NCBI GenBank assembly: GCA_947464515.1
Contig: CANHXF010000105.1
Coordinates: forward strand, 1 to 6,475
Source: Flavobacteriales bacterium
Lineage (GTDB): Bacteria; Bacteroidota; Bacteroidia; NS11-12g; UBA955
Reading direction: 5' to 3'
DNA: 6,475 nucleotides
Below the pieces are notes generated by a model. It saw only the letters and a list, made by a program, of their open reading frames with translations, searched no databases and was not told the origin of the DNA. Positions 1 through 5,978 of this stretch are shown piece after piece. Numbering within the stretch: position 1 is the stretch's first letter; the number at the start of each line of letters is the position of its first letter. The position numbers and the translations under genes are program-made.

Positions 1-267
1 AACACCCTTACACCGCTCCAAACCCTTGTTCATCGCATCGTAAATGCCTCCATCTTTCTCAGATACCACGACATCTATCTGATCACCCAGCGATTCTAAA
101 TAAGCTACACTGCCATCCGTACTGCCCCCATCAATTACAATCCATTCAAAAGCCTTGCGCTCGGTCTGACCCATAATGGAATCCGCCGTTCGGCGCAGTC
201 CATCCAAATCATTGTAATGAATGGTGACAATCGAAAATAACAGAGGATTCGACACTGGGTTTGTCAT
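1..267 (-). CDS. Family 2 glycosyltransferase, N-terminal part (3' end outside window)
   Basis: Cytoplasmic or membrane-associated enzyme expected to move a sugar from a nucleotide donor to an acceptor during surface polysaccharide or glycoconjugate synthesis. Only the first 89 residues are visible. They form the start of a GT-A nucleotide-binding fold: the first strand FSIVTIHYND (residues 11-20), a helix ending in a Gln-Thr pair (34-35), then strand and donor-binding motif WIVIDGGSTDG (42-52), and the conserved SEKDGGIYDAMNKG block (69-82). The DGGSTDG plus EKDGGIYDAMNKG combination is typical of the WcaE-like branch of GT2 rather than the dolichyl-phosphate-mannose-synthase-like branch. 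The metal-binding acidic motif expected soon after residue 90 lies beyond the window. The ATG at 265-267 is chosen because the fold begins about ten residues later and the upstream gene stops 11 bp before it. No Shine-Dalgarno is apparent. It is probably cotranscribed with the YfhO-family gene. Sugar and acceptor cannot be told. Confidence 0.93.
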   Translation of the reverse strand, partial: MTNPVSNPLLFSIVTIHYNDLDGLRRTADSIMGQTERKAFEWIVIDGGSTDGSVAYLESLGDQIDVVVSEKDGGIYDAMNKGLERCKGV

Positions 268-278
268 TCGCCCACGGT

Positions 279-2816
279 TTATGCCGCTTCCTCTTCCTTC
301 TTCATGCCTAATTGAAGCAAACTTCCAGCAACCAACAACAAAATCAAAGCAGATGATGCCACCTCAATATTTAACATCGTGCTGCGATCTGAAGGCTCAT
401 AAACCCACACAATCTCATGACTTCCTGCCGGTACTTCCAAGCCTCTTAAAATATAATTCACACGCAAAGCCTGAGCCTCTTTTCCATCCACAAATGCCTT
501 CCATGCTCCGTTTTTCTCGTTGTAGTAAATCTCACTAAATACCGCCAAGCCCGCATTAGAATTATTACTCTTGTATGCAATACTGTCGTTGCTATAATAT
601 GTTTGAGAAATACCGGCAGCAGAATCAAGGCTAAACGACCTTGACTGCAATGTCAATCCTTTTGAACCACCGTCAACCTTACCCGAATAATCGGCTTTTT
701 CTATCACCGCATTCTTTTTCAAATCCATAAAATTGATATCGCTCAATGCATCTTTCGCTGTGGCCGCTTCCTTCACCGAATCCACAAACCAAGCATGTCC
801 CAATGCCGTATTTCGAGGAACCACAATCTCAGATTTCTGATCCTGCGACAAACCAATGATATAACCGCAATTCAACATGTCCAACGCATGATTATTCATG
901 ATATCGCCAGTTCCAGTGGGTCCAGCAGCACTAATGCAATACGACATCACATCTTGGTATCTGCTCATTTTAGCCGGATGGTAACCACCCACATTCTTAT
1001 GGAATGCACCCGCCGTATTGTCGTTGAAACTATGGTTGATACCACCCCTGTAGTCAATTACACGCTTTCCGTCCTTGTTATTCGCAATGATCTGGTTGTC
1101 AACCGCCGATGGCATAATCGCCTCCTCCGTTTCCTTGTCTTCCCAATTGTCGTCGGTTAAATAACGCTTCGAAACACCCATCATATCAAACGATACCATT
1201 CCAATCACCAACAATCCAGTAACCAAAGCACTTATCTGCTTCTTCAATATCATATAAATCAAGAACAACAAAGCACCCATAAACATAATGCTTCGGAATA
1301 TGTCGTTCCAAACCATCGTGCTACGCAACGACTTAATTTTGGTCACCGTTTCCATTCCACCCTGTTCCGCAATTCGCTTGTCGGTCTCAGCAGCACTGAA
1401 ATCCGTACCCATCGTAATCACAACCATCAACGCCACCAACACAATCGATACAATGGCAGTTAATTTCATCACACGCTGCTTGCCAGCCGCACTCAATCCG
1501 TCTTCCGCCATCAATGTGATAAAACGATGCAAGCCCAACAAGCCAATCATTGGCACTACAACTTGCGCAATCACCAATGCCATCATCGGCGTTCTGAACT
1601 TATTATAGTAAGGAAGGTTGTTAAATAAGAATTCATTCAATGGGAAATAGCGACCCATTCCAAGTAACAGGGCGACAATAAACGTGACCAATCCAAAAAT
1701 GGCCCAACGATAATTCAATACAGCTCCCTCACTTTGAGGCTTATCCTTACGCCAAACGAAGGCCAAAATCAAACCAAATACAAATAAGAACATCATCGTA
1801 GCACCCAGATAAACCGGGCCACTCGTAAACTGCAAATCGCCAAAATACAACGGCAAACGAGTATCACCAAAATCTGCATCGCTCACCATTTCATTTGAAC
1901 TTCCGCCCTTAAAACCAGGGACCATCAACGTAAACGATTCATCCACACCGTAACTCCAAGAGAATGCATATTCCATGTCCAAGCCCTTCTTACCCACCTG
2001 CTTGCCTTTGCTGCCATTATCAGCCTCCACCGCAGATCCTCCGCGCATGGTTGCCTTTGCATAATCATTGGTATCCGACAGCTTTCCGATGCAGGTTAAA
2101 ACCGCCAATCCCATGGCTACGGCGGCAATTCCTGATGACATCAATACATGTTTGAACTCCTTATTTTTTATAGCGAATACCCATTCAACCAAGAAGTAAA
2201 CGGCTACCATAATTCCCGCGTAGTAGGCAATTTGATAGTGGAAATAATTCACTACCATTCCGAAGAATAGGGCAGTTACCGCCGCACCCAATAAATATTT
2301 ACGCTGACTTAATAATGCAAGTCCACCAATCACACCAGGCATCACACCCATTGCCAAAACCTTGGTGATATGACCTGCTTCGTAACTCGAAATACTGAAC
2401 GTCATAAAGGCATAACCCACAGCACCCGCAGCAGCCAACCATCGATCTACCTTCACAGAAAGTAGCAACACAAACATACTTAACATCGAAACAAACAAGA
2501 AGTTGAACGGCGATTTCACCAACCCAAACAACTCCGTAACCTTATATTTCAATAGCAAACTGCTTTGCTCAACACCCGTAATCAAACTACCAGGCATACC
2601 CGAAAACAATCGGTCATTCCATTGGGGCAACTGACCCGTGCTCTCTTTCACCTGCTCTGCCGCATATCGCATCAACCGAACCTGCTGCATATCTCCCTGT
2701 TTTAATACCATACCGTCGGACGGTGGCTTCAAATACATCACAGTGATACACCAAAAACTGATAATGAAAAGCAAGAATATCCCTGCTTGCTTGAAAAAAT
2801 GCTTGTTCAAATTCAT
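279..2816 (-). CDS. YfhO-family polytopic membrane protein (putative GT-C-type glycosyltransferase)
   Basis: An 845-residue integral membrane protein. Hydrophobic segments, judged by eye, lie near residues 12-29, 103-121, 125-143, 152-170, 173-195, 198-217, 226-244, 335-354, 370-388, 411-430, 452-470, 508-525 and 529-545. A large soluble, probably periplasmic, region follows (about 550-805), then one last membrane helix (818-838) and a short acidic tail. Motifs I associate with Bacteroidota YfhO proteins are NLPYYNKFRTPM (399-410), GGYHPAKMSRYQD (610-622) and SEIYYNEKNGAWKAFVDGKE (761-780). In Bacillus subtilis, YfhO is needed for lipoteichoic acid glycosylation and is viewed as a GT-C enzyme using a polyprenyl-linked sugar. 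Bacteroidota lack teichoic acids, so the acceptor here is unknown. Asp34 and Asp42 in the loop after the first helix are possible catalytic acids, by inference only. The ATG at 2814-2816 gives a normal start directly before the first helix. The glycosyltransferase 11 bp downstream suggests shared transcription. Family assignment is firm; function is inferred. Confidence 0.9.
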   Translation of the reverse strand: MNLNKHFFKQAGIFLLFIISFWCITVMYLKPPSDGMVLKQGDMQQVRLMRYAAEQVKESTGQLPQWNDRLFSGMPGSLITGVEQSSLLLKYKVTELFGLVKSPFNFLFVSMLSMFVLLLSVKVDRWLAAAGAVGYAFMTFSISSYEAGHITKVLAMGVMPGVIGGLALLSQRKYLLGAAVTALFFGMVVNYFHYQIAYYAGIMVAVYFLVEWVFAIKNKEFKHVLMSSGIAAVAMGLAVLTCIGKLSDTNDYAKATMRGGSAVEADNGSKGKQVGKKGLDMEYAFSWSYGVDESFTLMVPGFKGGSSNEMVSDADFGDTRLPLYFGDLQFTSGPVYLGATMMFLFVFGLILAFVWRKDKPQSEGAVLNYRWAIFGLVTFIVALLLGMGRYFPLNEFLFNNLPYYNKFRTPMMALVIAQVVVPMIGLLGLHRFITLMAEDGLSAAGKQRVMKLTAIVSIVLVALMVVITMGTDFSAAETDKRIAEQGGMETVTKIKSLRSTMVWNDIFRSIMFMGALLFLIYMILKKQISALVTGLLVIGMVSFDMMGVSKRYLTDDNWEDKETEEAIMPSAVDNQIIANNKDGKRVIDYRGGINHSFNDNTAGAFHKNVGGYHPAKMSRYQDVMSYCISAAGPTGTGDIMNNHALDMLNCGYIIGLSQDQKSEIVVPRNTALGHAWFVDSVKEAATAKDALSDINFMDLKKNAVIEKADYSGKVDGGSKGLTLQSRSFSLDSAAGISQTYYSNDSIAYKSNNSNAGLAVFSEIYYNEKNGAWKAFVDGKEAQALRVNYILRGLEVPAGSHEIVWVYEPSDRSTMLNIEVASSALILLLVAGSLLQLGMKKEEEAA

Positions 2817-2954
2817 GAGATTATTAGGCGAATTTCAGCAATTTACTCGGAAAGACAGATAACTCATTGTAAAAAAAGCAAAACGAAGATTTAATATGGC
2901 AATTTTCCCAAAAATTTACGGCCTCAATTTGTTTGATTGTACCTTTGCAAAACA
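2817..2954. other. Divergent intergenic region between the YfhO-family gene and glyA
   Basis: This 138-bp AT-rich stretch must hold promoters for both outward-reading genes. On the glyA side there is a perfect TAnnTTTG element at 2940-2947. On the other side no convincing element was found. It contains a run of seven A at 2871-2877 and several GCAAAAC words (2878-2884, 2947-2953, with a third at 2957-2963 just inside glyA). No RNA gene, small ORF or riboswitch-like fold is apparent, and the glyA leader is too short for a riboswitch if the promoter is right. Confidence 0.7.
2940..2947 (+). promoter_or_regulatory. Predicted Bacteroidetes -7 promoter element for glyA
   Basis: TACCTTTG matches all six fixed positions of the TAnnTTTG consensus recognised by the Bacteroidetes primary sigma factor. 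A -33 element is weak: TTTA at 2915-2918, 21 bp upstream, is the best candidate, while the two TTTG words at 2928-2931 and 2932-2935 are too close. If the element is centred at -7, transcription would start near 2951, leaving a leader of only about 4 nt before the ATG at 2955. Confidence 0.7.
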
Positions 2955-2963
2955 ATGCAAAAC
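2946..2963 (+). repeat. Short tandem-like direct repeat across the glyA promoter and start codon
   Basis: The 8-mer TGCAAAAC occurs at 2946-2953 and again at 2956-2963, a period of 10 bp, about one helical turn. The first copy begins in the -7 element and the second contains the TG of the start codon. The related word GCAAAACGA also occurs upstream at 2878-2886. The repeat is exact, but a function as an operator is only a possibility; an A-rich start region can produce this by chance. Confidence 0.45.
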
Positions 2964-4232
2964 GATTCCTTAGTCTTTGATTTAATTGCTCTCGAACGCC
3001 AACGTCAGATCGATGGCATCGAACTGATTGCCAGTGAAAACTTTGTAAGCGAGTCGGTGATGAAGGCCATGGGATCTGTCCTTACAAATAAATACGCAGA
3101 AGGACTTCCAGGCAAGCGTTATTATGGGGGTTGCCACGTTGTAGATCAAGTCGAACAGCTAGCCATTGACCGTTTAAAACAACTATTCGGCTGCGCCTGG
3201 GCCAATGTTCAACCGCACTCAGGAGCACAAGCCAACGCCGCCGTTATGTTAGGCGTATTGAAACCCGGCGATGCGATTTTAGGGTTTGATTTAAGTCATG
3301 GCGGACATCTAACCCACGGAAGCCCAGTGAATTTTTCGGGAAAATTGTATTCACCCAACTTTTATGGCGTTGAAAAAGAAACCGGATTGATCAATTACGA
3401 TACGGTAGAAGAAATTGCGAAATCCTGTCAACCCAAACTCATGATTTGCGGTGCGAGCAGTTATAGCCGCGACTGGGACTATGCACGCCTTCGTGCCATC
3501 GCCGATGAAGTGGGTGCACTATTACTCGCCGACATCTCTCACCCCGCCGGCCTCATCGCCAAAGGAAAACTCAATAACCCAGTACCGCATTGCCATATTA
3601 TTACCACAACCACCCATAAAACCCTGCGCGGTCCAAGAGGTGGGGTTATTATGATGGGTCAAGATTTCCCCAATCCCATGGGCGAGACAAATCCCAAAGG
3701 CGAAATCAAAATGATGAGCGCCATCCTCGATAGCGCCGTTTTTCCAGGAACCCAAGGCGGACCCCTAGAACACGTGATCGCCGCCAAAGCTATCGCATTC
3801 GGCGAAGCACTCACCGATACATTTGATGCCTATTGCGACCAAGTGATTTCCAATGCCAAAGCACTCGCTGCAGCGATGGTACATAGAGGTTATTCGATTA
3901 TTTCTGGTGGGACCGACAATCACATGATGCTTATCGATTTACGATCTAAGAGCGACGCGCTGACAGGGAAATTGGCGGAAAAAACCTTGGAAAAATGCGA
4001 GATTACCATTAACAAAAATACCGTGCCTTTCGAAACCCGAAGCCCGTTTGTTACCTCCGGGATTCGTTTGGGAACCTCGGCCATTACTACCCGCGGCTTA
4101 AAAGAATCGGACATGGAAACCTTGGCTAACTGGATTGATAAAGCTTTAACGAATCATGAAAATGAGGAAATGCTTAATGAAATCAAAGGCGAGGTAAAAG
4201 CCTTTATGAAGGACTACCCTTTGTACGCCTAA
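2955..4232 (+). CDS. glyA: Serine hydroxymethyltransferase
   Basis: Cytoplasmic PLP enzyme that interconverts serine and glycine and makes 5,10-methylene-tetrahydrofolate, the main one-carbon supply for purine, thymidylate and methionine synthesis. The 425-residue protein is close to the E. coli length (417) and appears intact. Visible family motifs are IELIASEN (22-29), YAEGLPGKRYYGG (47-59), SGAQAN (89-94), DLSHGGHLTHG (112-122), the PLP-contacting ADISHPAG (192-199; Asp193, His196), the Schiff-base lysine Lys222 in TTTTHKTLRGPRGG (217-230), FPGTQGGP (263-270), and Arg371 in SGIRLGTSAITTRG (368-381), which binds the substrate carboxylate. A TTG at 2937 would extend the protein by six residues, but it lies upstream of the promoter element, and the ATG at 2955 fits the family N terminus. 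There is no Shine-Dalgarno. The last 29 bp overlap the convergent flippase gene. Nothing ties it functionally to its glycan-related neighbours. Confidence 0.98.
   Translation: MQNDSLVFDLIALERQRQIDGIELIASENFVSESVMKAMGSVLTNKYAEGLPGKRYYGGCHVVDQVEQLAIDRLKQLFGCAWANVQPHSGAQANAAVMLGVLKPGDAILGFDLSHGGHLTHGSPVNFSGKLYSPNFYGVEKETGLINYDTVEEIAKSCQPKLMICGASSYSRDWDYARLRAIADEVGALLLADISHPAGLIAKGKLNNPVPHCHIITTTTHKTLRGPRGGVIMMGQDFPNPMGETNPKGEIKMMSAILDSAVFPGTQGGPLEHVIAAKAIAFGEALTDTFDAYCDQVISNAKALAAAMVHRGYSIISGGTDNHMMLIDLRSKSDALTGKLAEKTLEKCEITINKNTVPFETRSPFVTSGIRLGTSAITTRGLKESDMETLANWIDKALTNHENEEMLNEIKGEVKAFMKDYPLYA
4204..4232. other. 29-bp tail-to-tail overlap of glyA and the flippase gene
   Basis: The glyA stop codon is at 4230-4232 and the flippase stop is at 4204-4206 on the other strand, so the last nine or so codons of each gene are antisense to one another. 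The shared bases encode the GlyA tail ending YPLYA and the flippase tail ending RRTKGSPS. No intrinsic terminator (GC-rich hairpin with a T run) was seen at this junction on either strand, so the two messages probably overlap. Confidence 0.9.
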
Positions 4233-5889
4233 ACTTGGCTGCCCAACGGCGAATTTCGTGGAAGAAAAATAGCCAGCCTACGCTGATGGCATAAATCACA
4301 GCCGATAAAACAAGTCCACTGATGCCGGTCATTCCCAAGCCATATTTCACCATCCCAAAGCATATCATACCAAACACAATTTGGTAAAATACGATTTCAA
4401 AGTTCCTCCATCGCCATTCGTATCCGCCTAGTTTTTGGGTTTTTATCAAACATGCGCCCGCAAAAACCCATTGGGTTATCAAACAACCCGTTGCCGCACC
4501 CAATGCACCCACTTTGGGAATTTCGATGTAGTTAAAAGCGACATTTATGCCTACACAAATAAATGCAAGCGACGCCAACCATTTCATTTGTCCGGAGGCG
4601 GTTACAAACGTGCCAAAAACGTGGACGAGACTCATAGGGACAAAAGCCAACATCAACACCTTGAAAATCATCGCGGCATTCAAAATCTCACCCGAATAAA
4701 CCATCGCCTGAGGTACATCAACCCCATTCACGATTAAAGTTCCCCCTGATTGCATTTGTCCATGATAGAGCCAATTGATCAAGGGTTCGCCATAAAACCA
4801 AGCGCCCATCGCTGCGCCCAACGACACCCACAATACCAATCTGAAACTCATCCAAATCACCTCACTGTTATCGTCGCCCGTTGCCAATCGCTTACTAAAT
4901 AATGGCAATAACTGTGTGCTTAACAACGCACTAAAAATCAAACCCGCATCCAACAATCGATACCCCCTGGTATACAATCCGATTTCCGCATACCCCGCCG
5001 CCAATTGAGATTTGATCGCTTCTGCATCGAGGATATCAGCGACGCCTTCCAAATTAGGGGCCGACAACCACTGAATCATTTGTACGTCGATGCGTGTAAA
5101 TATGCTCATCGCCAATGCCATTATGCCAAACCAAACGACTTCCTTGCTCCAATCACCGAGTGATTTTGAGGTCGGATTTTTTGGCGCAGTAGCACCGACT
5201 TGCTTTTTGGTCGCATCCAATCCCTTCTTTAAAGCATCCTCAGAATCAGAGGCTATACTTACAGATTCATATTTAGATTCACTGGTGGTCTTGCCTCGCC
5301 AAAAAACCAAAATCAAACCTAAAACCAAGGCCGTGGCATAGCCAAAAAACTGAGCGATCTGAAAACTCAGAACCCCACCCTCACTGCCAAACATCTCCAC
5401 CGTAAATGTCCGCAGCATCCAAGTACAAACAGCCAGCGCCACCAATCGATCCACCACGCTCAGCCAACTGTCCGATATAAATCTCTGTTTTCCCTGCAAT
5501 ACCGCCCTCAACATCAAAACCACCGATGCAAGCACTTGGTTAATCAAAGCATAAATTAAAAATTGCATTTGAATGCCCGACTGCATTTGCGCAACCATCA
5601 AAACGAGGCAAACGTAGACCAGTCCGAGTCCCAAACGCAAAAAGAGCATCCGCCGGGGATGACCCAATTTCCCATTGGCCGCAATTTCGCGGGCCGCATA
5701 CGTGTTCAAACCGGCATCCAAAAGGACCGCAAACAACAGCACCAAATTGAAATGCAACGTGTAAACGCCATACCAACTATCGCCCATGCGGAGCTGAATC
5801 TCGCGCTCAATCCAAAGAATCCATAGCGGTTTTACCAGCCAATTCAATAGCTGAAGCCACAATAGATTTTTCAAAAATGCCCGTTGCAT
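4204..5889 (-). CDS. Wzx/MATE-like polysaccharide flippase (MOP superfamily membrane protein)
   Basis: A 561-residue polytopic membrane protein with about 12-14 hydrophobic segments (for example near residues 38-60, 80-100, 108-130, 145-163, 172-197, 250-275, 305-330, 348-367, 405-430, 436-455, 460-482, 498-518 and 521-545). Features of the polysaccharide transporter branch are the N-terminal AAREIAANGKLGHPRR stretch (65-80), RIDVQMIQWL (266-275) and EIGLYTRGYRLLDAG (302-316) leading into a helix with ALLSTQLLPLFSK (321-333). Such proteins flip lipid-linked oligosaccharides across the inner membrane. A hydrophilic Ser/Lys/Thr-rich loop of about 50 residues (199-248) separates the two halves of the bundle. 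The start ATG at 5887-5889 precedes an amphipathic or hydrophobic first helix; no Shine-Dalgarno is seen. The gene converges on glyA, with its TAA inside glyA. No glycosyltransferase or ligase is adjacent, so the cargo cannot be assigned. Another MOP-type role is possible, but the polysaccharide branch fits best. Confidence 0.88.
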   Translation of the reverse strand: MQRAFLKNLLWLQLLNWLVKPLWILWIEREIQLRMGDSWYGVYTLHFNLVLLFAVLLDAGLNTYAAREIAANGKLGHPRRMLFLRLGLGLVYVCLVLMVAQMQSGIQMQFLIYALINQVLASVVLMLRAVLQGKQRFISDSWLSVVDRLVALAVCTWMLRTFTVEMFGSEGGVLSFQIAQFFGYATALVLGLILVFWRGKTTSESKYESVSIASDSEDALKKGLDATKKQVGATAPKNPTSKSLGDWSKEVVWFGIMALAMSIFTRIDVQMIQWLSAPNLEGVADILDAEAIKSQLAAGYAEIGLYTRGYRLLDAGLIFSALLSTQLLPLFSKRLATGDDNSEVIWMSFRLVLWVSLGAAMGAWFYGEPLINWLYHGQMQSGGTLIVNGVDVPQAMVYSGEILNAAMIFKVLMLAFVPMSLVHVFGTFVTASGQMKWLASLAFICVGINVAFNYIEIPKVGALGAATGCLITQWVFAGACLIKTQKLGGYEWRWRNFEIVFYQIVFGMICFGMVKYGLGMTGISGLVLSAVIYAISVGWLFFFHEIRRWAAKFRRTKGSPS

Positions 5890-5895
5890 GTCATG

Positions 5896-5903
5896 CGAAG
5901 GTA
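5896..5903 (-). promoter_or_regulatory. Possible -7 promoter element for the flippase gene
   Basis: Read on the minus strand this is TACCTTCG, matching five of the six fixed positions of TAnnTTTG. It ends 6 nt before the flippase ATG, the same close spacing as in the two stronger cases in this window, which is the main reason to list it. A -33 partner is uncertain: a minus-strand TTTG at 5930-5933 is 26 bp away and a TTG at 5921-5923 is 17 bp away. Confidence 0.35.
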
Positions 5904-5962
5904 ATAGAAAAAAAATTGCCCAATTTCACCAAACCCCATACCACTCGCCACTTCACCCACCC

Positions 5963-5970
5963 TATCTTTG
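5963..5970 (+). promoter_or_regulatory. Predicted Bacteroidetes -7 promoter element for the unknown gene
   Basis: TATCTTTG matches all six fixed positions of TAnnTTTG and is followed by C, as at glyA. It ends only 4 nt before the GTG start at 5975, so the expected transcription start (near 5974) practically coincides with the start codon. No clear TTTG or TTG was found near the -33 position, where the sequence is C-rich. Confidence 0.65.
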
Positions 5971-5978
5971 CACTGTGC
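5970..5978. repeat. Short inverted repeat at the predicted transcription and translation start
   Basis: GCAC and GTGC flank a single T at 5974, a perfect 4-bp inverted repeat centred on the predicted transcription start and running into the GTG start codon. It is too short to be a stable hairpin and may be chance; an operator half-site arrangement is conceivable but unsupported. Confidence 0.2.

Larger units (their letters stand above)
5890..5974. other. Divergent intergenic region between the flippase gene and the unknown gene
   Basis: An 85-bp stretch that must hold promoters for both outward genes. It has an A8 run at 5908-5915, a C-rich middle section (about 5927-5962) and promoter-like elements at each end. 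No RNA gene or small ORF is apparent. Confidence 0.7.

Noticed and set aside
221..538. Open frame of 105 codons on the plus strand spanning the junction of the two left-hand genes
   Set aside because: It overlaps two well-supported minus-strand genes, shows no conserved motif and has no promoter or ribosome binding site.
795..1160. Open frame of 121 codons on the plus strand opposite the YfhO-family gene
   Set aside because: It lies entirely antisense to a gene with clear family motifs, has no recognisable domain, and its composition (many Arg, His, Ile, Val) is what the opposite strand of this gene would produce.
1288..1608. Open frame of 106 codons on the plus strand, with Ile/Thr/Asn-rich hydrophobic stretches
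   Set aside because: It is antisense to membrane helices of the YfhO-family protein; complementary codons of hydrophobic helices give such pseudo-hydrophobic frames.
2854..2861. Possible -7 element for the YfhO-family gene (minus-strand TATCTGTC)
   Set aside because: It matches only four of the six fixed positions of TAnnTTTG, and the minus-strand TTTG 17 bp upstream is a common word in this AT-rich region. A promoter must exist here, but this one is not convincing.
2937..2954. Six-codon N-terminal extension of glyA from a TTG start
   Set aside because: The TTG lies upstream of the predicted -7 element and would not be transcribed from that promoter; the added residues do not fit the family N terminus.
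2820..2954. Glycine riboswitch or other leader element before glyA
   Set aside because: The predicted leader is only a few nucleotides long and no paired GC-rich stems typical of a riboswitch are visible in the intergenic region.
3522..3755. Open frame of 77 codons on the minus strand inside glyA
   Set aside because: It is the complement of the most conserved part of glyA, including the PLP lysine motif, and no independent coding signal is visible.
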